Below are positions 1 through 8,722 of a stretch of DNA of 64,000 nucleotides, piece by piece. Under the pieces are notes generated by a model, which worked only from the letters and a program-made list of their open reading frames with translations, made no database searches and was not told the origin of the DNA. This stretch comes from Vallitalea sp. (lineage in GTDB: Bacteria; Bacillota; Clostridia; Lachnospirales; Vallitaleaceae). Numbering within the stretch: the stretch's first letter is position 1; each line of letters starts with the position of its first letter. The stretch is from the NCBI GenBank assembly GCA_025210515.1, contig JAOARM010000025.1, positions 124,001 to 188,000 of the forward strand, given 5' to 3'. Position numbers and translations under genes: made by a program.

Positions 1-367
1 TCAATTTAACAATTACACTATGTCCATCTTTAACCTGTATTTTTAAGTTGTTTAATTTATAACCTGCTTTAATAGTTCCTTTAAAGGAAATTGCTATTCT
101 TGCTTCAGATATTTTTATTTTATCAAACAATTTTGCTGTATCTTCCAAGTGCAATAACTGCTGATACTCATATTCTTTAGTTCTAAGCTCTATTATTTTC
201 ATAGCGTTATTTAGCTTTTTGATATCTTGTTTTAATTTAATATTATCATAATTGAAATAAATAAAAACACTACCTACAATAAGTGTAATAAAAATAATTA
301 TTAATTTGACTTTAATTGAAGATTTTTTCTGTTTATTTTGCTTTTTTGATTTTCTTTTTTTAGTCAC
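1..367 (-). CDS. DUF4230-type membrane-anchored protein, cut by window edge
   Basis: The frame is open from a GTG at 367 to base 1 and continues beyond the window, giving about 122 residues. The GTG is chosen because a GGAGGG site sits 7 bases upstream (375-380). The N-terminus is very Lys-rich, then comes one membrane helix (about residues 22-38) and a short predicted coiled coil. The segment after it, with ISFKGTIKAGYKLNNLKI, matches my memory of the DUF4230 pattern (a 'G.vkaGidl..l.i.v' core). The function of DUF4230 is unknown; these proteins are usually membrane-tethered with the domain outside. The C-terminal part lies beyond base 1, so the total length cannot be judged. Confidence 0.6.
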   Translation of the reverse strand, partial: MTKKRKSKKQNKQKKSSIKVKLIIIFITLIVGSVFIYFNYDNIKLKQDIKKLNNAMKIIELRTKEYEYQQLLHLEDTAKLFDKIKISEARIAISFKGTIKAGYKLNNLKIQVKDGHSVIVKL

Positions 368-717
368 TACCTTTCCCTCCTTAATTCCTATTAATGATTT
401 TTTGGGCTTACTTTTATTCAACTTTGACTAATTAGCTATATGCCCCCTTTCATTTTTTAAAATATGCTTTAGTCTATACTCATTTAGCAATTCTTATAGT
501 TTTGTACCCATTATCAGATGCGCCCTAGTAATAAAATAATCTTTTTGTGTCATCATAAAGCTATAACTATACATAATATCTCACCTTTCCTATTACTGAA
601 TTATCTATTTCATATATCTTTTCCATGTACTCATCACTCCATTATTAATTTATACACAAAATAATACTTTTATCTTGTAAATGTGTTAAGTATGTAATTT
701 CAAATAGATTTATTTTT
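368..717. other. 350-bp intergenic stretch, one doubtful micro-ORF
   Basis: This AT-rich spacer between the DUF4230 gene and the zinc-ribbon gene holds no convincing gene. On the minus strand an ATG at 574 with an AGGTGA-like site 6 bases upstream opens a 26-codon ORF ending at 494 (starts MYSYSFMMTQKDYF). Another short ORF starts just upstream near 630. They could be remnants of a lost gene or chance ORFs; I cannot recognise either. No promoter good enough to call was seen. Confidence 0.4.
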
Positions 718-1197
718 TTATAGGTTGTTCTTATTTTCGAGTAACTTATTTGTTTCTATAAGCAAATTAATTATTGTTTGTGAATTATTTTCACTCTTTC
801 TTGAATTTTTTTCTATGTCTAGAATAACTTTAATGCTTTCTGCAATAGCATAAAAACTAATTAATATTAGTATGCCAACTACTAATGATATTATAAATAT
901 GCGAGGTTTCATATTTTCAGATACGCCAAGTCCTTGTGATAAACTTAGACCAAATGCTACATATAGTAGTACTGACACCCACCCAAATATTTTTAAAATT
1001 GATATTATGGTATTCAATGCATGATATTTATTAGGTATTTTTTTTTGTCCGCTCTCATAGCGCTTTAATGCTTCGAAATTATACTGTATTTTTTCATTAT
1101 TATCTTGATTGTTTACTACGCCTCTTTTAGTTCCACAATTATAACAGTAATTAAGATTGTCTACTACTTCATTCTTGCAATTAGAACATTCCCACAT
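718..1197 (-). CDS. zinc-ribbon membrane protein
   Basis: The product is 159 residues. The longer frame opens with TTG at 1236, but the ATG at 1197 has AAGGAG nine bases upstream, so I start there. The first 25 residues form a zinc ribbon with two CxxC knuckles (ECSNC and NYCYNCG), a domain common in small Firmicute membrane proteins. A polar linker leads to two strongly hydrophobic membrane helices around residues 65-83 and 94-113. The C-terminal 45 residues are charged and probably a short coiled coil. The function is unknown; such proteins are usually inner-membrane with the ribbon in the cytoplasm. The gene stands alone, flanked by long AT-rich spacers. Confidence 0.65.
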   Translation of the reverse strand: MWECSNCKNEVVDNLNYCYNCGTKRGVVNNQDNNEKIQYNFEALKRYESGQKKIPNKYHALNTIISILKIFGWVSVLLYVAFGLSLSQGLGVSENMKPRIFIISLVVGILILISFYAIAESIKVILDIEKNSRKSENNSQTIINLLIETNKLLENKNNL

Positions 1198-1529
1198 CTT
1201 TAATCTCTCCTTGTCAATACTAAAATACTTTTTCAATTGTTTCTACTTGAATACTTCTGTACATTGTTTTCAGATTAAAACTTTTTGCTTTTAACATATA
1301 GTTTATTTTATTGGCTAAGTTTATTGTCTTTTTGCTTATTCCCCCCCTGATTAATAATCACTCAAACAACAAATCATATATTAACTATCGTTGTAATATT
1401 ATCAGACAACAAAAAACACTTCCAGCCAAGGAAGTAGGAGACTTGGCAAATTATCCATATATATGTGATTAACTACGTATGAAGTAAGTTGACATTTTGC
1501 AAACATAATTTAATTTAGATAATATTCTT
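1198..1529. other. 332-bp intergenic stretch with one terminator
   Basis: The spacer between the frameshifted gene (1530-2083) and the zinc-ribbon gene is AT-rich. It contains the minus-strand terminator listed at 1411-1435. I see no ORF with a ribosome site and no tRNA-like structure. Confidence 0.5.
1411..1435 (-). terminator. Rho-independent terminator
   Basis: On the minus strand a 6-bp stem (ACTTCC/GGAAGT, 1418-1423 with 1430-1435) is followed by G and six T (1411-1416). It lies about 95 bases past the stop of the frameshifted gene at 1530. Confidence 0.55.
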
Positions 1530-2083
1530 TTATTTCACAACATCATCCATCGACCTAAATTGTTCAAGTTTGAAATTTTTCATCTTGTATAGAGGGTCAG
1601 TCGGAAAGTCCATGCCTTGAATATTCATGTATGCAAGCACTCCTTCATACGAGTAATAATGGATCATATCAAAATCCATCATTAAAAACTATCCCCGCCA
1701 CATATTCAAAATCATCTAACCTGCTATACTTAGAAACTATAGCTTCGTGAGGTAAAATTGTTTTATCTGAAACTAAATATATAAATGGTGAAAATGATTC
1801 TTTTTTATTAGTTATTATAAGCAAAGCACTAATCTTCAATTTGTAAGTAGTATGATTATCTGTAGTATAAAATGATACTTCTCCCTTTCCATAGTTTCTA
1901 AAATTAATTACATTCCCAGAACAATCACCACAAACCATGTCCATGCCAATATGATTTCCCTTAATTAGAGAACTAAGAAACTTTTTAGTATTTTTTTTCT
2001 CCTTCAATTAATACTGTATCTCCAAGTTTATAATCATATCCTAGATAACAAATAAGCTTTGTTACTTTTTGATTTCCATTCAT
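1530..2083 (-). pseudogene. unrecognised gene broken by two homopolymer frameshifts
   Basis: Three adjacent frames look like one protein of about 183 residues. Frame one begins at ATG 2083 (MNGNQKVTKLICYLGYDY), 16 bases after a GGGAG site, and stops after 32 codons at a run of eight A. Frame two continues directly from that run (residues NTKKFLSSL onward) to a TGA at 1669. Frame three continues through the four-T run before that TGA and ends at 1530 (YYSYEGVLAYMNIQG). Removing one base from each homopolymer gives one uninterrupted reading frame. Frame two has no plausible start of its own: its TTG sits inside an AAGGAG sequence. I do not recognise the family. The breaks could be real decay, assembly homopolymer errors or phase variation. 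Confidence 0.6.
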
Positions 2084-2209
2084 TTCATCACATACTCCCT
2101 TTTATTTATATATGCCTAATTATCGATACACTTGTTTAATATATCAGATAATTTATAATAATCAACAAAAACCGACTGTTTTTGATTAAGAAAGTAGACT
2201 TATATAATA

Positions 2210-2398
2210 TTATACTGCTGTATTTATTTTCTTAACATCTGTATCCAAGTACATTAATGATATAAATGTATTAACTTTACTCTTACACTTCTTATATATT
2301 TCTTTAAAGAATACACCCTTTTCCATTTCTTCAATAACTGTATGTTCAACCATATCTTCTAGTAATGATATTATTTGTAATTGCTTAAATGTAGGCAA
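2210..2398 (-). pseudogene. orphan ORF fragment
   Basis: A 62-codon frame starts only at a TTG with no ribosome site. The same frame is open upstream to about 2440 without an ATG (reading NGAVGIKTGERS just before), which suggests a fragment that has lost its 5' end. The peptide is helical and charged (EEMEKGVFFKEIYKKCKSK). I recognise no family. Together with the broken frame at 2451-2773 it forms a decaying stretch. Confidence 0.35.
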
Positions 2399-2450
2399 AC
2401 TTCTTTCGCCTGTTTTAATTCCTACAGCACCATTAACAGTTTAGTATAAT

Positions 2451-2773
2451 TTACATATATCTGTTTATATGGCTTACCTCTCTTTGTTCTTCTGCATATG
2501 CTTTAAGCTGTGCCAGTGCATCAGTTTCTTTTCTTCTTACTAGTTTTCCCTTTTGTCTAGTTTGTAGCCAACTGTAGTCTGTCTTTCTAGTGTAGTATCA
2601 AAAACAGTCACTTCTTTACCACCCGCATAACTGTATTGTGATTCATCAACAATTTTACAAGCATCCTTTAAAATTCCTGATACAGTGATTGCTACAGATG
2701 CAGCTGATAACCATGAAAGCATTGCTGTTTTTGTTACTTCTAATGCAGTCGCAATAAATGTCACATATAACAA
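2451..2773 (-). pseudogene. degraded gene remnant, frameshifted
   Basis: A 77-codon frame (2540-2773) starts at TTG without a ribosome site. It carries a hydrophobic stretch (MLSWLSAASVAITVSGIL) and stops at a TAG. The next frame over continues at once with a helical, charged peptide (RRKETDALAQLKAYAEEQ) to a TAA at 2451. This looks like a truncated and frameshifted gene for a small membrane-active or secreted protein. I cannot assign a family. Confidence 0.4.
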
Positions 2774-2937
2774 ACATCTTATTATTTAGATATAACAATT
2801 TATGCAACATTTATTTACTATTTTAACTCCACAAATATTTTACTCCCAATTTTTAAACATCATTTAATTATTAATTTACATCTATATATTAAATACACTT
2901 TATAGTTTTAATATACTGTATTTATTACTAATCTACT

Positions 2938-2974
2938 AAAAAATCTCTATCCTGATAATCAAGATAGAGATTTT
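2938..2974 (-). terminator. strong Rho-independent terminator of the LysM gene
   Basis: A perfect 12-bp inverted repeat (AAAATCTCTATC at 2940-2951 against 2963-2974, 11-base loop) is followed on the minus strand by a T run. It lies 14 bases past the stop of the LysM gene. Confidence 0.85.
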
Positions 2975-2987
2975 ACATTAATTATTA

Positions 2988-4904
2988 TTACTCAACAGGT
3001 ATAGCTAATATCTGTCCTTCATAAATTTTATTTACATGCTTTATAATTCCTTGATTAGCTTCTACAATCTTATCAAAGGCTTTCGCATCATTATAGAATT
3101 TTTTTGCAATCTTTGCTAATGTATCATTTGCTTTTACTACATATACTTTTGTATTTTCATTTTCTACTGGTGGTATATATTTTGCTGGTTCTGGAAGAAC
3201 TAGTGTGTCACCAACATTTAATTTATCTTTTGTTTTTGCAAAATAAGCTTTATTAGCTTTGTATATTGCATCTTTCATAGAGTAATCTCCATAATATCTT
3301 AATGAAATATTACCTACTGTATCATAGAGTTTAATAATTACCTCTGTTGGCATTTCATCAGGTATAGCATCAGGAACTACAAGATCTACTGTTCCCATAC
3401 CTCCTATTGAGTCAGCTTTAGCTTCTTCTTTTGTTTCTTTTTTAGAATAGTCGTTAATATTAACTTGTGTTTTAGCTGTTGAGTTAGTTACTTCTTGATT
3501 CATACTATCGCTATTATCAAATGATTTAATATATATTTTACCTTCTCTTAGAGCTAAATAAGATTTAACTTCTGTTTGACCTACGACTTTTCTAATTATT
3601 TTTTCTACTTCATCGTCTCCGCCTGTTATTTTAAGTACAGGTTTTAATATAGATCCAATTCCTGGAATCTTATACACTAATTCTGTAACAGCTTTACCTG
3701 CATCACCATCACCAAGAACATCATTAAGTGATACTTCTTCTACCTTTTTCTTTTCTGAACCGTCTTTATTTGTTTTTGCGTTACCATGTTTATCTTTTTC
3801 TGTTTTTTCCATATAGAATGCAAGACCATTAATTGCATCTTTAATATCATCTCTTGCACCATTACTTATTGGATTACCAAATGGAACAAGATCATTAAGT
3901 CCGTCTTGTATACCATCTGCAATTTCAAATGCAATATCTGCTGGTTTATCAAATTCATTGTTTACAATAATATCTAATTTGTCAGCACCAACAGCATTAT
4001 CTACTTTAGCAACAAATGCTATCTCTTTTTTATTTAGAGCACGTTTCTTCGCAACTATCTCTTGATTACCTACTTTCACTTTGACAGTTACTTTATCTCT
4101 TTTACCATATTTAAGTCCTGTAATAACTATTAGATGACTTCCTGTAAGTGAAGTTTTTGTGCCGTCTATTGTATAAGTAAAATTCATTCCTTCTACATCA
4201 TCACTTGGTACTACTCCATCAATAAAAGGATTGATATCTACTAGAGCATTATCTTGTAACTGGGAATTAATTGCATCCTCTATTTTATCTCCATATAAAC
4301 TTGAGTAAGGTAATAAACTAGTAACATACTCACCTACATTAATATCTCCTGAAGTTGATGATACTTCATCAATTACAAAATTAGCCCAATAATTAGTAAG
4401 ACCAATATCTTTTAGAGTTTCTATTAACTTCTTCTCTGCTTCTATAGGTAATTTCTTTTCTTTTACATTATCTCCATATGTAAAAGAACCTTTTTCAGCT
4501 GTCAAAACATTTTGTAAGTTAGTTACATCAAGATTTAATACTGGTAATAAATCTATCTCTCTTAATTCTGGATTATCTTTTAATACTTTATTTACTAAGT
4601 TTACTCCTTCTTCTACCGCATCTTTCGCTATATCTACAGCATCCTTAGCTACATCGGTTACTTCATCTGCTACATCTTTTGCCACATCGGTTACTTCGTC
4701 TGCCACATCTTTTGCTACATCTGTTACTTCGTCCGCTACATCTTTTGCTGTATCTGTAACTTTATCCGCTGCATCTTTTATTACCTTAGGTACTTTTATT
4801 TTGGGCAATCCCCATGCATGTGCTGTTAAAGTTTGGGATGAAATTAATGTAACTAATAACATTAGTGATAAAATTCTCTTTAAGTTTTTTGATACGTTTT
4901 TCAT
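2988..4904 (-). CDS. secreted LysM-domain protein with 11-residue helical repeats
   Basis: The product is 638 residues. A signal peptide (residues 1-30, ending LTAHA) is followed by four near-identical 11-residue units of the type DVADEVTDVAK (about 44-87), an amphipathic LEA-like helix. The central 400 residues have no family I recognise. The C-terminus holds two LysM modules: one at about 520-575 (TEVIIKLYDTVGNISLRYYG) and a canonical one at about 586-638 (VYVVKANDTLAKIAKKFY through GQILAIPVE). LysM binds peptidoglycan or chitin GlcNAc, so the protein is probably exported and wall-bound. The ATG follows AGGAGGAG closely. The gene is monocistronic, with its own terminator. The role of the middle region is unknown. 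Confidence 0.75.
   Translation of the reverse strand: MKNVSKNLKRILSLMLLVTLISSQTLTAHAWGLPKIKVPKVIKDAADKVTDTAKDVADEVTDVAKDVADEVTDVAKDVADEVTDVAKDAVDIAKDAVEEGVNLVNKVLKDNPELREIDLLPVLNLDVTNLQNVLTAEKGSFTYGDNVKEKKLPIEAEKKLIETLKDIGLTNYWANFVIDEVSSTSGDINVGEYVTSLLPYSSLYGDKIEDAINSQLQDNALVDINPFIDGVVPSDDVEGMNFTYTIDGTKTSLTGSHLIVITGLKYGKRDKVTVKVKVGNQEIVAKKRALNKKEIAFVAKVDNAVGADKLDIIVNNEFDKPADIAFEIADGIQDGLNDLVPFGNPISNGARDDIKDAINGLAFYMEKTEKDKHGNAKTNKDGSEKKKVEEVSLNDVLGDGDAGKAVTELVYKIPGIGSILKPVLKITGGDDEVEKIIRKVVGQTEVKSYLALREGKIYIKSFDNSDSMNQEVTNSTAKTQVNINDYSKKETKEEAKADSIGGMGTVDLVVPDAIPDEMPTEVIIKLYDTVGNISLRYYGDYSMKDAIYKANKAYFAKTKDKLNVGDTLVLPEPAKYIPPVENENTKVYVVKANDTLAKIAKKFYNDAKAFDKIVEANQGIIKHVNKIYEGQILAIPVE
4644..4775 (-). 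repeat. 33-bp coding tandem repeat, 4 units
   Basis: Four in-frame 33-bp units encode DAADKVTDTAK and then DVADEVTDVAK three times, followed by a degenerate fifth unit. The inner copies are nearly identical at the DNA level, so copy number may vary by slippage or recombination. Confidence 0.8.
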
Positions 4905-5283
4905 GTTCTCCTCCTATTTATCTTTACTATCTCGGAATCTATAGTTATTATTTTATAACTATATGTGTGTTAAATATATTATTTATTAACTATTATCCTA
5001 ATCCCTTATTATGTAAACATTCATAAGATACAATCATTTGCTCTAATCATCTTGTTATATTGCTTAATGATTTTTTCGTATATAATCCCGAGAAGTGGTA
5101 ATTGTGGATATATTATAACACAGCCAAACTGAACAAGATGAAATGCTTACCAATAAGTTAGTTTTAAGTTTTTATTACATCTGTAATATATTTAACTTCT
5201 AAATTTTACCACATTAATTTTAAATAGTAAAGTTATAATCTATGAATAACTCCTTATAATTTACTTATATAAATTAAATCTAA
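4905..5283. other. 379-bp intergenic region, likely promoter of the LysM gene
   Basis: There is no gene here. On the minus strand an extended -10 element (TGTTATAAT; the TATAAT part at 5112-5117) is the best promoter candidate. It has no good -35 and would leave a leader of roughly 200 bases before the LysM start. A short T-rich area near 5200-5280 follows the stop of the upstream gene, but I see no clear terminator hairpin. Confidence 0.4.
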
Positions 5284-8055
5284 TCAGTATATTAATATAG
5301 CCTGTTTCCCAAGGTTATCCCACCCTGCTTTAAAATCAGTGATTTTCTTCTTTCTCACCATATTTTTAGAAGGATCATTAAAATATACATACTGACTATC
5401 ATATCCTACTATCAATACTGAATGTTCATGAAAACTTATTTCAATAATCCCTGATGATGTATTCCATTGCTGTATAGAAGATTTAGGCACTTTAGTATAT
5501 ATATTTGGGCTAATTACCCAAACAGGTCTACCAATCCCAACATAATATAATACGTCTTCAAAACTACTACCTGAAATATTTATTACTTTATTAGGAATAT
5601 ATTTTTCTGCAAGCTCTATTATTGGTTCATGATATACTGCATAACCTTTTTTCTTTGAATTAGCCATATCTCCTACAAATCCTTTATGAACATCTCCAAA
5701 TTTAATCATTCCGTCAATAATTTCATAAGGCGTAGTATCTTTTGTAACTTCATTAGCTAGCTGTAGCTTATCCACTTTCTCTGTTAAATCATAGTTAAGT
5801 AACATAGCAAGGCTTGTTACTTCACATCCTCTTGGTAAATCAGGCTTCTGAGGAATAACAGGTATTCCCCTTATCTTTCTATATGGATATTTTTTACTTG
5901 TATACATTATTTTCTTCCCTTTGTTAAGATTCCTTAATATATATACATTAGTATCCTGTTCTTTATTAATTAATGCATCTGTTATTGTTTCATACATACC
6001 TTCATATTTTCCATTGCTAACTAGTTCATATATAATTCTATTAACTTCTTCATCTTTAAAATAATGTATGTTTATGTTGTGTTCCTTCTCCTTTATCGTA
6101 TATGTATTATCTATAAGGCTTTTTGCAATCATATCTTCACTTGTTATTAACATTTTTGTATAATTGAAGGGAGTCTCCATATTGCTAAAGCCAACAGTTA
6201 CTTCTTTGTTAGTTCTAAGGACTATCTCTTCTTCTCTTATATGATTTATGTCTACTCTAGAATATATTGGATTACTATGTATATATCTATCTTTTTTCGC
6301 AATATGCATTATAATACCATTTTGAGTTTTTCTTATATCTTTGTAAAAAGTTCCATTCTCTGAATTAATCTCCTCAATAATACTTCCATTTTCATTAATT
6401 ATCTGTAATTTTGAATATAGATATGTAACTGAACCATCTAACTTTTCAATAGTATCACTTATATTATAATATCCTATAATCAAATTATTTTCATAGCTTT
6501 CTAATACATGAATATTATCTTTCCCATTATTAAGCTCATATTTTAATAAGTTATGACCTTTAATAGTTATACCTTTAACAGTTTTATTTTCTTTCTCATT
6601 AATATTTTCATTCCACATCATAGTTTTTCCATTATCTGTTACAAAAAATCTACTTACATCATAAGGTATATGTTCTTGGAGTTTCTTAATATCTCCTACA
6701 GCTAAATCAAATTGATATAAATTAGAATCAATAATGGAATATAAATATTGTTCACCTTTTGGTATGTATTTATAGTACTTCATATAATAATCAAGCTTCT
6801 GAAAATTATAGGGCAAACTAATAAAACCAATACGTTCATTTAATCTAGAATAGTAATTAAACTTATATATTGCAATTCCATTATTTCCTTCATTTTCACC
6901 TGTATTCATATATCCATATACAATATATATAATTTTTCCATTGTTATCTATATCAACTATTTCCACTTTATGTTGGTTATAATTATCAACTAAATAATCA
7001 CTATCTAATTTATCAAATCCAAATATCTTATTTAATCTATTAGTTTTCATATCAAATAGCCATAGCTGATTATTTCTAACAAAGCAGTAAAACTGTTCAT
7101 TATCTGATTGCTTATGTTGAGTAATAATATTGCTACTTCCTGCCCCAATTACAATATTATTATTTATTTCATCGTAATAAGCATCTGTTTTAGTTGACCC
7201 TAATCTTTCAAATGAATCTATTGATATATTTTCATTACCACTTAACTTATATTTCTCAATAAAATCCCAGTATTCAAATTCATGATTAATTCTTACAGCC
7301 ACTGTATATTTTAGTTCTACATCATATTTTTGGTTATTATTATCAATATTTTTAATTCGTATATAAGGATCATTCATCTTAATTATATCAAGTCCAAAAT
7401 CCCATATTAAGCTCTTAATATCTGAGTTGTTATTTGCGTATGCTAAAGAGCCTGATTTCGTTCCATCTATTTTTATAAGTTGGTTAATCAAGTTTATATC
7501 TTTATTAAAAGTACTATTATGAAATTGTATTACTTTTTTATTAATTTCACTAATATTTACTTTATCTGTTATATAAAAGTTTTGATAATAACTAAGAGTT
7601 GTATTATTATTTTTATTGTAGGTTAGTTTCAATAAATATGGATATACTTTCTTTTTTATATTAGGAATTAATATTTTAGCTAAAACTCGATTATTTTCTA
7701 TAGTAATATTATTTTTGTTAATTAATGATTTTATTATTACTTCATCGTTAATCATATCTACTATTTCATATGTAATATCAATAACATTATTTGTATCAGT
7801 TAATTCTAGTTCTACAATCTCATCAGCATAGAAACTAGTATAACTATCTCCAGTTATCATCTCAACATCTCTTGTATATGGATACATTACATTATATGAG
7901 ATACCATCTTTTATAATACTTATATATGGATAAGTCTCATTTGCATTAGAGATTGTCGGAGACGTAATGATTTCTTTTTTTTCTATATATTTGAATGCTC
8001 CTAGCATTAATATCAATAATAAAAAAACTATTATTCTTAAACCTAACTTTTTCAC
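5284..8055 (-). CDS. membrane-anchored surface protein with C39-like peptidase domain
   Basis: An ATG at 8073 opens the frame, but the GTG at 8055 has AAGGG nine bases upstream and is the likelier start (923 residues). A signal anchor (LGLRIIVFLLLILMLGAFKY) is followed by about 690 residues of beta-rich, propeller-like repeated strands. The last 194 residues match the C39-like (Peptidase_C39_2, YvpB-type) cysteine peptidase fold: Cys in LPRGCEVTSLAMLL (residue 750 of the long frame), His in FHEHSVLIVGYD (884), and Asp in YFNDPS (900). The cysteine, histidine and acidic residues expected of the fold are all visible. The domain is probably extracytoplasmic. The substrate is unknown, and it is not fused to an ABC transporter as in bacteriocin C39 exporters. 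Confidence 0.7.
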   Translation of the reverse strand: MKKLGLRIIVFLLLILMLGAFKYIEKKEIITSPTISNANETYPYISIIKDGISYNVMYPYTRDVEMITGDSYTSFYADEIVELELTDTNNVIDITYEIVDMINDEVIIKSLINKNNITIENNRVLAKILIPNIKKKVYPYLLKLTYNKNNNTTLSYYQNFYITDKVNISEINKKVIQFHNSTFNKDINLINQLIKIDGTKSGSLAYANNNSDIKSLIWDFGLDIIKMNDPYIRIKNIDNNNQKYDVELKYTVAVRINHEFEYWDFIEKYKLSGNENISIDSFERLGSTKTDAYYDEINNNIVIGAGSSNIITQHKQSDNEQFYCFVRNNQLWLFDMKTNRLNKIFGFDKLDSDYLVDNYNQHKVEIVDIDNNGKIIYIVYGYMNTGENEGNNGIAIYKFNYYSRLNERIGFISLPYNFQKLDYYMKYYKYIPKGEQYLYSIIDSNLYQFDLAVGDIKKLQEHIPYDVSRFFVTDNGKTMMWNENINEKENKTVKGITIKGHNLLKYELNNGKDNIHVLESYENNLIIGYYNISDTIEKLDGSVTYLYSKLQIINENGSIIEEINSENGTFYKDIRKTQNGIIMHIAKKDRYIHSNPIYSRVDINHIREEEIVLRTNKEVTVGFSNMETPFNYTKMLITSEDMIAKSLIDNTYTIKEKEHNINIHYFKDEEVNRIIYELVSNGKYEGMYETITDALINKEQDTNVYILRNLNKGKKIMYTSKKYPYRKIRGIPVIPQKPDLPRGCEVTSLAMLLNYDLTEKVDKLQLANEVTKDTTPYEIIDGMIKFGDVHKGFVGDMANSKKKGYAVYHEPIIELAEKYIPNKVINISGSSFEDVLYYVGIGRPVWVISPNIYTKVPKSSIQQWNTSSGIIEISFHEHSVLIVGYDSQYVYFNDPSKNMVRKKKITDFKAGWDNLGKQAILIY

Positions 8056-8135
8056 CTTAACACACCCTTGCATATTTTTATAATAATTTCTATGCTATTA
8101 TTTTATATTACAATATTTTTTCTTACTTAATATAA

Positions 8136-8164
8136 AACTTATCAAAGACCCAGAGAAATGTCAA
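8136..8164 (-). promoter_or_regulatory. putative SigA promoter of the C39-like gene
   Basis: On the minus strand a perfect -35 TTGACA (8159-8164) is spaced 17 bases from a weak -10 TAAGTT (8136-8141), about 80 bases upstream of the gene start. Confidence 0.4.
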
Positions 8165-8229
8165 CAAATAACATAATAGAAAATATTTTTTTTGGTTAGA
8201 TTATAGATATTCATATATTGTATTTCACA

Positions 8230-8266
8230 AAAAAATCAGTATAACTCTCACGAGCTATACTGACTT
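8230..8266 (-). terminator. Rho-independent terminator
   Basis: The stem TCAGTATA/TATACTGA (8236-8243 with 8256-8263) has an inner CTC/GAG pairing, and six T follow on the minus strand. It serves the small gene at 8314-8502. Confidence 0.75.
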
Positions 8267-8313
8267 AACTAAATTCACGTATTCTGTATTAAACAACTAA
8301 TTACCTTATGCAA

Positions 8314-8502
8314 TTACTTCATATAGTATTCATCTTCATCAAATTCTTTTAACCATTGGCTCTTATTATTTCGTTTTAATTTTGATTTGGATTTATAATG
8401 TATCAATTGCTTATTTTCCTTCATTTTACCTTTTTCTTTATTGTTATGTCGTTTTATCCTCTGTTCTTTATCTAGCTCTTTTGTTACCTCTTTTCTAGAC
8501 AT
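8314..8502 (-). CDS. small, highly charged basic protein
   Basis: This is a 62-residue ORF with a GGAGG site 10 bases before its ATG and a strong terminator just downstream, so it is probably a real monocistronic gene. The protein is almost all Lys, Arg, Glu, Asp, Gln and Asn (LDKEQRIKRHNNKEKGK), with an acidic end DEDEYYMK. It has no membrane segment or cysteine. The composition suggests a nucleic-acid-associated or spore-associated small protein, but I recognise no family. Confidence 0.55.
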   Translation of the reverse strand: MSRKEVTKELDKEQRIKRHNNKEKGKMKENKQLIHYKSKSKLKRNNKSQWLKEFDEDEYYMK

Positions 8503-8722
8503 GTTTTTATTTCCTCCACTATATATAAAATATTATCTATAGATTATATTATGGCTGTATTTATTAACCCCCAATTTTAACATTAATATGTAACGTTTAA
8601 TTAATATAACCCTTATATATTATTATATTTATTTTTTGTTATTTTACAAGTTTATTAATATAAAATAATATTTTTTATTTTATACATATATAACATAGAT
8701 TTTATTATAGTGTTAACAGTCA

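Noticed and set aside
4644..4775. CRISPR-like short repeats
   Set aside because: The 33-bp units are contiguous, without spacers, and lie in frame within the LysM gene.
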